Shown: piece after piece, positions 32,110 to 43,409 of the stretch
Numbering within the stretch: the stretch's first letter is position 1
Layout: the number at the start of each line of letters is the position of its first letter
Source of the DNA: Ryuthela nishihirai
Lineage: Eukaryota; Arthropoda; Arachnida; Araneae; Heptathelidae
Reading direction: 5' to 3'
Assembly: GCA_038380435.1 (NCBI GenBank)
Contig: JAWZYU010000013.1
Coordinates: 8,011,901-8,075,900 of the forward strand
Length of the DNA: 64,000 nucleotides
The notes under the pieces: model-generated
What the model was told of the DNA's origin: nothing
The model's input: the letters and a program-made list of their open reading frames with translations, nothing else
The model's database searches: none
Program-made: the position numbers and the translations under genes

Positions 32110-32318
32110 AAAAAAAATAAAAAAATAAATACCCCCTCAAGCAGCTGCTTGCCACAGAGGTCTGACAGGAGCCTGTCAGTTTATATGCCATAGCAGGTCT
32201 GAGAGGATGGCAGGCGCACAGCAGAAAAATGACAAACAGCCATGCCGTACCCGGGGCTCGAACCCAGGTCCCTTAGATTAGTAGCCAAGCGCGCTAACCA
32301 CTCGGCCATGGGACGGCT
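32110..32318 (-). mobile_element. SINE-B copy, younger of a nested pair
   Basis: Flanked by perfect 12-bp repeats GGCCACGGGATA at 32098-32109 and 32319-32330. The repeated bases are the head of the adjacent SINE-B, which shows the order of insertion. Boxes A and B are intact. Confidence 0.9.
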
Positions 32319-33118
32319 GGCCACGGGATAATTAACCGAAAAAATATGCTATGATAAAAAGGCCTGTATTTCAGGAAAAGTTTGCCTTACTAAATATGAG
32401 GCAAAAAAACTACATTATAACGTATTTTTGCACATTCGTTTGAGTAAATTTTGTTCCTTTAAATGAAGTTATCCGCGATTATGGGAAGACACTCCTTTTT
32501 GCTACCCAATAACATCCCTCTACATTTAACTCTGTAAACTTCATGATATCCATAAATGAAAATTTCACACTTCAATTCCAATTTTCTACGCAACACTTGT
32601 GTAATTTTTTGAACGTATACTTGGCAATGTCAGCAAAAAGATCGTTTTTATCATTTTTTTTTTAATTTGTGATTTATTCTATTGCATTTTTTTTTAAAGC
32701 GAGTATCATCATTGAATTTTCAAATTAGGTTTTTTTTCGTTATATAAGGATTTTTTTTTCCACTCATGTCAGTAATAAATAATGCAATAATGGTTGCCCA
32801 TGTTCCTACATCATTTTATCCACTATCCGCGTCAACATTAATCTTTTATCCGCGGAGCGCTTTTACAAGTGGATATCCGCATTCGTGCAAGGCTCTATCT
32901 ACAAACTAGGGATATTTGAACAACAGATTTTCAAATTCAGTCTAACTGCAGTGGTGAAAGTAGATTTCACTTCTTTCCGGTACACTTCAAAATATAGCTA
33001 TGTGTGGAAAATCACACGCAGGCACTGAAGCCACATTACAGGGGTAATAATGACTGTGTGGCGGCGAAAGTATAGTGTCTCTGAATTTTGTCTTTCATTT
33101 TGTCCAAAATCAAGAAAC

Positions 33119-34079
33119 ACAAATGAAAAATTAAATTTATCCAATAAGAAGGAAAAGGAACACGCTTTTTCTTTTTTTCATCTTATATTTTTGTAGGTTT
33201 CTTCTTCATTATTTCCGTAAGGAAGATAGTCAATAGCAAAAGAGAGGAGCAAGGGAGGGTTGCATAAGTTGACAGCTACATGTGCAGAGGGGGGAAGTGG
33301 TGCGACTTTCCGTGAGGAGCGGGGAGGGCCCACTTTTATTCCGTGTTTCTGGAAGAAGGAAATATTCGGTATTTTGATGTAGACCCCTAAAGGCTTTTGT
33401 ATTGTCCTGGGTGCGCCAATATTATGATTATATTGCCGTTGGACCAAAGGCAGCATATTAAAGTAGGTCTATATTTGCCATTTTGAAATGCGATATTTTT
33501 TTCAAGTTGTTTTGGTTATCCAGTTTAGCCAATTTTTTCAAGAAATTTATATTCAACTAATTTAATATGAAGTCGTCACATGACTAAGTGGTCAGCATAC
33601 TTGGGTACTGGTCAAAAGGACCTGGGTCAGAGCCTCGGATAATGCATGGATGCTTCTGTTGTTTTTCTACTGAGATCCCCCCATACAAATATTCTCTATG
33701 GTGATCCAGGTTCGAATTCTGGTAGTGGTATGTATGGTTGTTTATTCTGTGCTATTCTTGTAAAAGAAAGCCTTTATAATCTAGAAGTTGTTTCAACTGC
33801 CCTTCTCTGTTCTTTATGCAACTTATCAAGAAAAAAGAAAGTTACAAATACTTCGCCTACAGTTAGGGATGCCTCCTTTCCAATTTTCATCCGGAGACTC
33901 CACCTTTTGAAATCTATCTTAAGACTCCGGTTTTTGTAAGCAAAATTTGTACTATCACGGCCTACGCAGGTTACGAAATGGGCAAAACCGTAGATTGTAC
34001 ATACGATTACCGGGTTCAACCAACTCAACTCGCTAAAATGACTAGAGAAACCAGCTCGAAAAATTAGCACTTCCCTTGT
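33119..34079. repeat. Duplicated block Z, copy 1 (uninterrupted)
   Basis: 961 bp matching 40398-40976 joined to 42940-43323. The two copies lie about 7.28 kb apart in direct orientation. Divergence is roughly three percent, judged from nine changes between the two 92-residue shadow ORFs at 33178 and 40455. A SINE-B-like, worn tRNA head lies inside at about 33568-33670. Confidence 0.9.
33568..33670 (+). mobile_element. SINE-B-like head, diverged
   Basis: GACTAAGTGGTCAGCATACTT and GGACCTGGGTCAGAGCCTCGG are decayed box A and box B of SINE-B. The copy ends soon after CTACTGAGATCC. Present in both copies of block Z. Confidence 0.65.
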
Positions 34080-34647
34080 TCTGGAAGTTCTTTTAGCAGA
34101 AAATTAGCATTCATTCATTTACAGTAAATCTTTGTAAACATTACCGAACAAATTTAATTTTTAACCTAAAATATTATTCTGCTGTGTACAGGCTCGAATC
34201 TAGAGGAAAAAATCGGGGGGGGGGGGGGGGGGGGGTAGAAACACCATAGAGCCGGGTAAAGATATGGGGGGGGGGGGCACAAGACACTGGATTACCAATG
34301 CAGCATTATAACATTTCCCCCTCGGTTTTACAGGCCTTTACCCTCCCTCCTAGATCAGGCCCTGGATATGCATATATCACTGAGTACATGTGAGGTCACA
34401 TTGGTTAAATAGCTAAATTTCAGGAAAATCGTACATTATTCGTTACAGGTCCAATTTTACAAATCTGGTAAAGATTAAATCGCTAATTCCATTTTTCCTA
34501 AATAACTTTTAGAAAGTGACTTTGGGGGACCATAAAAAATGTTGCACCAGGGCCCAAGCTGATGATGATACGACCCTGACAAATATTGCTCATATAAAAA
34601 TTTATCAACAGTCTTTGTTGTTTTGGGACGCCCTTCGAATATATATA
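34080..34647. other. No gene; poly-G tracts
   Basis: Contains G runs of about 21 bases at 34216-34236 and about 13 bases at 34265-34277. Nothing coding is recognisable. Confidence 0.6.
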
Positions 34648-35319
34648 CAGAGTGTTTCAAAACTCCCTGTACAAATTTTAATGGGAGATAGGGAATACCA
34701 AGACAAGCCTTTTTCGTCTATGAATATATGTCCGCTGACGTAACCCTTCGATGCTAGAGGGCGCTGTTTGGCGACGCTGCAACTGTTCGCGAATTTCCGG
34801 GAATCTTTTAACATGTACGGCAATCAATGTACTATTTGAATTATTGTATACTTTACTGTCGTCATAATTGAACTAAAGGAAATAGGGAGCATTAACTAAA
34901 AATAAGCGTCAGCTTACTATGCTCTCCTTTTTTGTTTCGCCTTTCCTATTAAACACCAATATTTAATATGATTGCTATTTACCTTTTCTGATGCAATTGA
35001 TATTTCTCAGCTATTTCACTTCTCAATTTTTCTCATGTATATATTAATTGTTATTAGATAATTATGCTATGTAAATGTATATTGTATTGACTGGCGGAAT
35101 AAAATAAAGATTATTATTATTATATTATTATTATGTTCGACGCTGTCATGCATGCAATGCTGTTCGCAACTTTGAGCACCTTCTTTAAATAAATATGTTG
35201 TTCACACTTGTTTCCATTCATTTTTGTACCAGCTCCGCCGATATTTCTGTCAGCGCCCTCTAGAACCGAAGATTTACGTCACCGGCAGGGGCGTAGGTGT
35301 GGGGAGATGGGGGGAGGCT

Positions 35320-36690
35320 CCCCCCCAAAGTAACTCGGAGTTGACAAAATTCGATGCGACTTCGTAAAATCTAGGTGAGTTGTGAAAATTTGTAATCTTT
35401 TTTGTAAAATTAATGGGAGTTAGCAAAATCTAGGCAACTTGACAAAATCTAGGGTAGTTGTCAAAATCGAAGCAACTTGGCAAATCTAGGGCAGTTGGGA
35501 AAATGGAGACGGCAAAATCTGGAGCAGTTGGCAAAATTCGAAACCACTTAGTAAAATACAGGTGAGTTGGCAAAATCGTGGGGAGTTGGCAAAATTCAGG
35601 TGAAATGTAAGAATTCGTATTTTTTTTCTGTAAAATTATGACGACTTGGCAAAATTGAGGGAACTTGGCAAAATCTAGGAGTAGTTGGGAAAATTCAGAG
35701 TAACTTAGCAAAGTCTTGAGGAGTTCGCAAATTCAGAGTGGCTTGGCAAAATTCGGAGTGACTTCGCAAAAATCAGGTGAGATGTAAAAATTGGGATTTT
35801 TTCTGTAATATTGTGGCGAGTTGGCAAAATCTAGGGCAGCTGGCAAAATTCGAATCCACTTGGGTAAATTCAGGAGAGATGTAAAAATTGGTTTTTGCGA
35901 AATTAAGGAGGTAAAATCGAGGCACATTGGCAAAATCTAGGGGAGTTGGCAAAATTGAAAACCACTTGGTAAAATACAGATGAGTTGTGAAAATTGGGAC
36001 TGGATTTGTGAAATTAAGGAGAGTTGGAGAAATCGAGGAAACAGCAAAATCTAGGGCAGTTTGCAAAATTCGCATCCACTTAGTAAAATACGGGCGAGTT
36101 GTGATAATTGGCATTATTTTCATGAAATTAAAGAAAGTTTGCCAAATCGAGAAAACTTGGCAAAATCTTGGGGAGTTTGAAAAATTTGAAGTGACCCGAA
36201 TGGATAGCACGCTTGGCTACTGATCTAAGGGACTACTGATCCCCGGATTAGGCATGGATGTGTGTGTCGTTTTTCTGCTGAGGTCCTGCCATCCTCTCAG
36301 ATCTACTATGGCATATAAACTGACAGGCTCCTGTCAGACCTCTGTGGCAAGCAGTTGCTTGAGGGGGTATTTATTATTATTTATTATGACAAAATGAGGA
36401 AAGATGTAAAGATTGGGATTGGTTTCGTGAAATTAAGAAGGGTTCGTCAAATGAAAGGGAGTTGGGAAAATTCACACTGACTTTTGCTATAATTCAGGCG
36501 AGATGTAAATATTGAGATTATTTTTGTGAAACTACGGCTTGTTGGCAAAATTAGAAGTTACATGGCAAAATGCAAGGTAGTTGTGAAAATTGCCTCAACT
36601 ACCCCCCCCCCTCCCCCACTGAGCGAAAATCTAGGTACGAACCTGACAGAGGCTCAGTTGGCAAAATTTGATTTTCGATTTACCCCACCA
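35320..36690. repeat. GTTGGCAAAATC minisatellite
   Basis: Dozens of diverged units of about 20-22 bp with core (A/G)(A/C)TTGGCAAAAT(C/T). A higher-order pattern adds a longer unit (GTAAAAT.CAGGTGAG, then TGTAAAAATTGG, then TTTTGTGAAATTA) at irregular spacing, near 35366, 35567, 35770, 35875, 35967, 36090 and 36500. Interrupted by a SINE-B at 36197-36380. Seven-codon periodicity gives open minus-strand frames, which I regard as spurious. Confidence 0.85.
36197..36380 (+). mobile_element. SINE-B copy with damaged box B
   Basis: Inserted in the minisatellite. Box A region ATGGATAGCACGCTTGG; the box B region has a deletion (GGGACTACTGATCCCCGG). Tail GAGGGGGTATTTATTATT. Confidence 0.8.
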
Positions 36691-36711
36691 ACCATAGTCC
36701 TTCGCTACGCC

Positions 36712-37798
36712 CCTGGTCAGCGAACATACATTCATAGACGAAAATGATTTGTCTTGGTGTTCCCTATCTCCCATTGAAATTTGTACAGAAAGTTTTGAAA
36801 CACCCTGTATACACTAGAACTCAAATGGTACATCTTGATTTCTAGACTGACACTTTTGATTCCTATTTGACCTTGAATGCAACACTGGATTTGAAATTTT
36901 TACACATTTCTGAGATTGACAGGCCGAATAATGCTATGCCCCAAATTTTAGCTATCTAGAATCGGTATATAGAAATTTGATCTTTGACTTCGAAGGAGCA
37001 GCTGGATTTCGAATTTCCAAAACGTTTCTGAGGTCTACGATCCGCAATACCCCTAGGGGGTCATTTTTTAGCTCTGTAACAGCAGATCAAAATTTAACCT
37101 CGAAATACTCGCTAGATCCGAAATTTTGCAACGTTTCTGGGATCTACAACCCAAAACATCCACGGACACAAATTTTCACATTTCTAGCACAAAAAATAAT
37201 ACTAATGTACGAGCTTCAAGATATTTTTCAAGGTCATCTGTTCACAATCTTTTTAAGTACGACAGAAGGAAAAAAATGTCTATGACAAACTTGTAGAGAA
37301 TCAAATATAATAGTAACATAACCATGCTGTAAATTTCCCATAAATTTCATCTACTGTTCATTAGAATTAAGAATTATAGAAAGATGAAATTTCTTCAATT
37401 CTGACAGGAACATCGCACAGAACTTTCTCTGTAGTCCTGTGTTATATTGCTCGTAAATCACCTACGTACTAAAATCTACTTTTGAGAAAGTAAATTGGTG
37501 TTACGTTTCGTCATAATATCGTGTTAAATATGAAAACATTGTTAAGTTCTGATCTTAAAGTATATTTTGGTTAAGGTCACATAATTAAACAACACCCAAT
37601 TATGTTTTTACACAGATTTTTTTACATGATTTTGATTTAACACGGTTTAGAAAAAATTCCATTTCTCTTTTTACACGATTTATTTTGATCTAACACGGTT
37701 CAAACGACGCCTTTTTAAAAATCTCAATTTGAATTCAATTCTGAAAAAATATTCTTATTCAAGAAAAAAATTCCTAGAATTTACATTTATAACAAAGA
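36712..37798. repeat. Duplicated block X, copy 2 (empty site)
   Basis: Matches 22479-24366 without the SINE-C structure: the target ATATTTTGGTTA occurs once at 37562-37573. It starts in the right terminal repeat of the mariner-type MITE and ends inside the left part of the inverted-repeat element (from 37593), directly joined to block Y. Confidence 0.9.
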
Positions 37799-37876
37799 AG
37801 ACCTGTCCCCCATAACCTTTCCCATAGATTTTTATAGAATTCTCTGGACCCATTTACTGGCCAGAATTCTCATTTA

Positions 37877-39210
37877 CGCTACTACTCAGGATGGATGCAC
37901 AAATTCAGAGATTGCCAGCAGAGCTTCAAAGACCTCCCTCATACCAAAAGAGGCCACAAATGAGTGAATCATCGCTGCTGTTCGTGAACTCACAAGGAAA
38001 ACCCACACATCACTGTTTAGATGTCACTGCATCGATTGAAAGTGTGGAAACAATTATTCATCAACATTGAAAGTTCTGAAAGATCAGCACCAAATGGGTA
38101 CTCCACAAACTGACAGAACAGAAATAAAGGGGCTAGAGTCAACTCGTACAAGGAGATGCTGGCAGTGTTTGAACCTAGTCACCCCAAATGTCCACATCTT
38201 ATCATCTGTGACATTGGCACAAGAGATGGGGTTTTATTACTACACAAACTCCCAGAAAGATCGAGGTGGGGATAGCTCAGTCGGTAGAATGCCACATTCG
38301 TTATCAGCAGTTTCAGGTCTTACTTGGGTCAGTGTTGAGATTTATCTACGCAAAATGGAAATCGATACCGATAACCTTGGAAAGGCCACCGTTTGTCAGA
38401 TTGGGCATTAAGCCATGGCCCCGTGTGTGAAAGATATACCCTGTGCATGTTGAAGAACATGCTCAATGACCTTGATGCGAGACTATCATGTCTCCCAACA
38501 GCTATCCAGTGGGTCCCCTCCCCCCAATCTTCTCTGAGCCCTCGGGGTCCTAGTGACCTGGACATTTAGCCCATTGTATGCAAAAAGTGCCACTCAGGGG
38601 AAAAACCCAACCCAATCCCAGAAAGATAGACAACTATGTTTGGGTTGCAGAAGATGAACCACATCCCCAAATCCTCCAATAACACTTTTGCTCAAGGAAA
38701 ATATTCACAATTCTTTCCAATTCCAGGAGTGGTAGTTATGGCCACCTTACTTAAAAAATGACTATAAACTGTCAATCCCACACCAACATTGCTTTGATCA
38801 AAATGGTTAAGGAGATGAAGGAACAACGTACAACAACAGGCATGCAAAGGGTTCTCCTTCTTCATGACAATGCCATGCTCACATACCTGGCAAGGGCCTA
38901 TCAGGAGGGAAAAACTGAACAGCTATGCTATCCTGCACCATGCAATTTTCAGTTGTTTCCAAAAATTAAAAAGGAACTTTCTAGGAAGCCTTTTTCAAGG
39001 GTACAAGACCTTGCAATATGCGTTCATTCAGAGTTGTGGAATATTCCCCAACAAGAGTTCCACTAAGCATTCCAGAATTGGCATAAATGTCTGCAACTTT
39101 GCATAGATGCTGGAGGTGGGTACTTTAAAAAGACAGTAAGAATTTTGTTGAGGTAAGTGCAATGACTTTTGTTCTAAAGATGCATGTCAAGAACTTTTTG
39201 AACGCCCTCG
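37877..39210 (+). mobile_element. Mariner-type transposon remnant (block Y copy 2)
   Basis: Same broken transposase as at 20610-21943, with the right inverted end TGTCAAGAACTTTTTGAACG followed by TA at 39211. A one-base deletion in an A-run near 38755 changes the frame relative to the first copy. Confidence 0.7.
38262..38615 (+). mobile_element. SINE-A inside the mariner remnant, second copy
   Basis: 354 bp with the same 12-bp target repeats TCCCAGAAAGAT (38250-38261 and 38616-38627) as in block Y copy 1. Confidence 0.9.
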
Positions 39211-39414
39211 TATACAAAGGACGTCCCAAAATTCTTTTTATTTAATTATTATGATTCTGATATTTCGGGATCCGAAACGGCTTGACATATCTAGCATGTA
39301 TACAAATACTAAAACTTGCGATACTGAAGGTTAAATTCCAAGGGATGTATAAAATGAAGAAGCATTACAGGGTTAAATTCTTAGCTGATTAATTTTTTAA
39401 ACCCCTCAAATATC

Positions 39415-39590
39415 TGTTTTCTCACAGGTCTGATAACAGAATGTCAATTTAAGATGTCAGAAGACCAGTTATGAAGACAAGATCTCAGCAAAAAGACAAT
39501 GGGAGAAAGAAAACTCAATTAGTATTCTGAACCAAGATCCCACATATTTCAAGCAAAGCGTGCAAACCATTTGATCACCAGGCCGATGAT
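39415..39590 (-). mobile_element. SINE-B-like copy, very diverged
   Basis: Order and spacing match an antisense SINE-B: CACAGGTCTGATAACAG, TCTCAGCAAAAAGACAA, then a worn head with AACCAAGATCCCAC and CAAACCATTTGATCACC. Confidence 0.5.
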
Positions 39591-40397
39591 TACAACTCAA
39601 TATATTTTACAAATGCCAGTTAACAACGACGCAGTTTTTGTTAATCATTTTGAATCCTCTTTGGGCCTTATTCATGAATTAGCTTCTTTATCCATTATTT
39701 TAAATTTCCTTTTTTTACCGACGACACTGTTAACATGCTGCAAGTCATTACTAACAAATATACTGAATTCCGTGAAAATGACATGGCAGTAGAAGTCGAA
39801 ACTGGAATCTACTGATGAAATATTAGTATTAGGATTCATTGTGATTATCTTGATTACGGGACTTTTCCGGATGTCAAAAATCTCAGCCTAGAGGTACGAA
39901 TTACGAGTCAGAGATCTTTCAAAATCATTTATATTCATATTTGACATCAAACAAACAAACAAAAACCCATTGGAATATTGTTATTCACCAACGGAAAATT
40001 ACAACCATCTGAAGTTTTTCTCTTCAAACTCTATAAACAAAGTAACTGCCCTGAAACAAAAATCGTTTTCCTCGTGGTATCTTGGCGACAAGACTGAGCC
40101 ACATACTTTTTGAAGGGTCTAAAACTTAACTTCTGAGGTACGAGGTAGGTAGGAGTTAAGTAATAAAATTTCGGAGTGTGCATACTATCTGTGTATGTAT
40201 ACTCTGTTATGTTTAGCAGATGGCGAAGCAGACCACCTTATTTTGAAATGTCTAGGTAGGACAATTTATTATTTATAATTCATAAAAAATATTCCTGCCG
40301 TAGAAGGAGTGGCTACTACAAGTCATTCAAAATGAAGAACAAAGGGGGGCATTTCTTCCGGGTCACACACTAAGTAGTGCCCCAAAATAGAGAAGCG
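39591..40397. other. No gene recognised
   Basis: AT-rich sequence with short ORFs lacking any motif. Contains AAACAAACAAACAAA near 39950. Confidence 0.5.
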
Positions 40398-40976
40398 CAA
40401 ATGAAAAATTAAATTTATCCAATAAGAAGGAAAAGGAACACGCTTTTTCTTTTTTCATCTTATATTTTCGTAGATTTCTTCTTCATTATTTCCGTAAGGA
40501 AGATAGTCAATAGCAAAAGAGAGGAGCAAGGGAGGGTTGCATAAGTTGACAGCTACATGTGCAGAGGGGGGAAGTGGTGAGACTTTCCGTGAGGAGCGGG
40601 GAAGGCCCACTTTTATTCCGTGTTTCTGGAAGAAGGAAATATTCGGTATTTTGATGTAGACCCCTAAAGGCTTTTGTATTGTCCTGGATGCGCTAATATT
40701 ATGATTATATTGCTGTTGGACCAAAGGCAGCATATTAAAGTAGGTCTATATTTGCTATTTTGAAATGCGATATTTTTTTCAAGTTGTTTTGGTTATCCAG
40801 TTTAGCCAATTTTTTCAAGAAATTTATATTCAACTAATTTATTATGAAGTCGTCACATGACTGAGTGGTCAGCATACTTGGGTACTGGTCAAAAGGACCT
40901 GGGTCAGAGCCTCGGATAATGCATGGATGCTTGTGTTGTTTTCTACTGAGATCCCTCCATACAAATATTCTCTATG
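40398..40976. repeat. Duplicated block Z, copy 2, left part
   Basis: Matches 33119-33702 and breaks at TATTCTCTATG. The worn SINE-B head is repeated here at about 40850-40945. Confidence 0.9.
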
Positions 40977-41361
40977 TGTTCGGTTGTTTTACCTCTGAGC
41001 GGCACTTTTTTGCACACCATGGGCTAAATGGCCAGGTCACAAGGACCCCGAAGGCTCAGAGAAGGTTGGGGGAGGGGACCCACTGGAACAGCTGTTGGGA
41101 GACAGATGGTAGCCTCCCGTCAAGGCCATCCAGCGTGTTCTTTAACGTGCACAGGGTATGGCTCTCCCGCACACGGGGCCACGGCTTAACGTCCCATCCG
41201 ACGGACGGCGGCCTTTCCAAGCCCATCGGTGTCCCCTACTGACCGTGGGCAGGGCGGGGAATTTTGCGGAGATAAATCTCAACTCTGACCCAGCTGGGAC
41301 TCGAACCTGGGAACTACAGATTACGAGCCTGGCGCGCTACCGACTGAACCACCCCCGCCCC
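40977..41361 (-). mobile_element. SINE-A, complete, young
   Basis: Full copy close to the family consensus, box B GGTTCGAGTCC intact. The left flank is TATTCTCTATG, and the matching right flank TATTCTCTATG is not beside it but at 42940, after a second partial SINE-A head. Confidence 0.85.
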
Positions 41362-41379
41362 AACTGCAAAGGACAACCA

Positions 41380-41730
41380 GCCTTGAATGATCTTGGATTT
41401 CGCCGTCTGACTCGCATCCTACAAACTGATAGGGGCCAGACAATTAGCTGAAACCACCTCCCATCTGAATGTGGGTTCCAGCTGAGAAGTCAGTACACGG
41501 ACCATGCAATGCTCACTTCATCATTTTGGCTTTGGGAGTCACCGACCTATAAGGGTCCCACTTCTAATGGCACGACACCAGTCTCAACGCCTTTCCTGGG
41601 CTAAAGAACATTGAAACTGGACCATCGAAAATTGGCAGTGGATAGCCTGGAGTAATGAATCCCAATTTAAACTCATATATATGAGTATGGGTATGGCATC
41701 AACCAAGACATTATAGCCAGATTGGTGAAA
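41380..41730 (+). pseudogene. Tc1-like transposase fragment
   Basis: Scattered frames give LSWAKEH, then NWTIENWQWIAWSNESQF (about 41617-41672), the region around the first catalytic aspartate of Tc1 transposases, here changed to asparagine (usual form WSDESRF). No inverted ends seen. Confidence 0.55.
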
Positions 41731-42521
41731 CTTTTTCCTTGATTTGTTGCATCATAAGACCAATATGTAGATTACGACTTTAAGATGCATCTGCATAGTA
41801 AGGTGTAGCATTCCCCAAAAGAAGATAGTAAATGATACTTATTTTTGAAAGGAGTGGAGGAAAAAAACTGAATTGCAACCCCTTTTATTTGTAACACAAC
41901 TTAATAGGGTTTAAGGAATCAGATAAAATCTGGTATACCTTGGTTTAATATCCAGGCTGACAGAGTGGATAAAGTGGTTATAATAGCACAGTAGTAGAGA
42001 GTTATAATAAATTTCTAAGTGTTTTTAGAAAATAATAAATTTTGAATGTTATCCTGAAATACCTAATGAACAGAAATAGATCATATTATATGTCAAAAGA
42101 AAAATAATTTAATGTGATAAACAAGATTATTAGAAAATAAAGGTCAGTTAAATTTTTTACACATCTGGTTTTTGAAAAGTGCCAACATTTTAGTGTTTTG
42201 TTTCATTTTAACTTTAGCAAAATTAAAAAACTTGTCATTTTTTTCAGAATAGTTTAATTATTCTAATGTAAATGGTTCATAATATTTCTCTTATTATTTA
42301 TATCTTTATTTTGTTTTTTTTTTCTAAATTTTTTAGTCATTAATACAAATAATGCATATGTTTACAGTTTTGGCAGCTGTCAAACACTAAGACTAAAGAA
42401 ATAGTACAACAGAAATAATTTTTGGTTTTAAAGGAAATTAATTTGAATAAAAAATGGAAAATTTATAACTAAAAAAATAGAGGCGTGGAAAAAAGTGAAA
42501 ATATTTTAAATCATATGAAGT
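41731..42521. other. No gene recognised
   Basis: AT-rich sequence between a Tc1 fragment and a LINE fragment. Confidence 0.5.
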
Positions 42522-42847
42522 TGATGGTTTTCTTACTACTGAAGTTGAGGAAGAATGGGACCATTTTAAACAGGCTTTTTTGGAAACTAACAGTACTCTT
42601 TTAGGAAAAAAGGAGCAGAGGAGGCAGAATTATTTGAGTGATTAGGCACTTGAGCTTATTTAAGAAAGAAAGAACTGCAAGAATGTCCTTAATCAATACC
42701 CTACTAGTCCTAATAGAAAGCATTACAGAGAGCTTAATAAATGTGTAAAGAATCAGTTAGTTGCTGATAAGAATCTGTGGCTTGATGGCTTGGCTGACAA
42801 AGCTGAGGAAGCAGTTAGACAGCACAACAGCAGAGAGCTGTACCAGA
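42522..42847 (+). mobile_element. RTE-like LINE internal fragment
   Basis: Matches the linker of the full copy at about 49497-49810 (for example GAAGCAGTTAGACAGCACAAC and GAGAGCTGTACCAGA). It lacks both LINE ends, so it arrived by rearrangement and not by normal target-primed insertion. It joins directly to a SINE-A head. Confidence 0.8.
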
Positions 42848-42939
42848 GATAAATCTCAACGCTGACCCAGCTGGGAATCGAACCTGGGAACTACAGATTA
42901 CGAGCCTGGCGCGCTACGGACTGAGCCACCACCGCCCCT
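42848..42939 (-). mobile_element. SINE-A head fragment
   Basis: Only the tRNA-derived part: GATAAATCTCAACGCTGACC to GAGCCACCACCGCCCC, boxes recognisable. Its right flank is the second copy of TATTCTCTATG, at 42940-42950. Confidence 0.85.
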
Positions 42940-43323
42940 ATTCTCTATGGTGATCCAGGTTCGAATTCTGGTAGTGGTATGGTTGTTTGTTCTGTGCTAT
43001 TCTTGTAAAAGAAAGCCTTTATAATCTAGAAGTAGCTTCAACTGCCCTTCTCTGTTCTTTATGCAACTTATCAAGAAAAAAGAAAGTTACAAATACTTCG
43101 CCTACAGTTAGGGATGCCTCCTTTCCAATTTTCATCCGGAGACTCCACCTTTTGAAATCTATCCTAAGACTCCGGTTTTTGTAAGCAAATTTGTACTACC
43201 ACGGCCTATGCAGGTTATGAAATTGGTGAAAACCGTAGATTGTACACACGATTACCGGGTTCAAACAAGCTCAACTCGCTAAAATGACTACAGAAACCAG
43301 CTCCAAAAATTAGCACTTCCCTT
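42940..43323. repeat. Duplicated block Z, copy 2, right part
   Basis: Continues the match from 33692 to 34079 and ends at AGCACTTCCCTT, where the two loci diverge. Confidence 0.9.
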
Positions 43324-43409
43324 AAACACAAATGCTAAATAGATTAAAAAAAAATCTATTATTAAAGCCAAAACGAAAAAAAGGCCCAATTCCTTTTTTT
43401 TCTTGAGAT

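Larger units (their letters stand above)
31492..32897. mobile_element. hAT-like non-autonomous element with nested SINEs
   Basis: Left end TAGAGCCCTGC and inverted right end GCAAGGCTCTA, with related inner blocks ATTCG and GGATA. Flanks TTTATAAA and TCTACAAA match at six of eight positions, compatible with an old 8-bp hAT target duplication. The interior is AT-rich with several TATCCGC motifs and no transposase. Two SINE-B copies were inserted later. Confidence 0.6.
35286..36715. mobile_element. Inverted-end element carrying a minisatellite
   Basis: Left end CAGGGGCGTAG and inverted right end CTACGCCCCTG, flanked by GTCACCGG and GTCAGCGA (partial match, GTCA shared). These ends are of a kind common in hAT-like elements. 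It sits in the right arm of the mariner-type MITE. Nearly all of its interior is a diverged minisatellite. The very end of this insert (TGCCCCTG) also survives at 22472-22479 in front of block X copy 1. Confidence 0.65.
34648..36807. mobile_element. Mariner-type MITE with nested insertion
   Basis: Flanked by TA (34646-34647 and 36808-36809). The ends CAGAGTGTTTCAAAACT and its inverted partner CAGGGTGTTTCAAAACT lead long arms that extend about 125 bp and include TAGAGGGCGCTG (about 34757) and its inverse CAGCGCCCTCTA (about 35251). The element proper is about 730 bp; the rest is the minisatellite-bearing insert at 35286-36715. No transposase. The same type of arm with GAGGGCGCTG occurs in the mariner at 45165-46629, a possible autonomous relative. 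Confidence 0.8.
37806..39361. repeat. Duplicated block Y, copy 2
   Basis: 1556 bp nearly identical to 20539-22092. It follows block X here but precedes block X at the other locus. The right boundary is AATGAAGAAG, after which the two loci differ at once. Confidence 0.9.

Noticed and set aside
33178..33456. A 92-codon minus-strand ORF kept in both copies of block Z (also at 40455)
   Set aside because: Changes between the copies are mostly amino-acid changing (about nine in 92 codons), as expected without selection.
35430..36210. Minus-strand repeat proteins (93, 66 and 145 codons)
   Set aside because: Artefacts of a minisatellite whose unit is near 21 bp.
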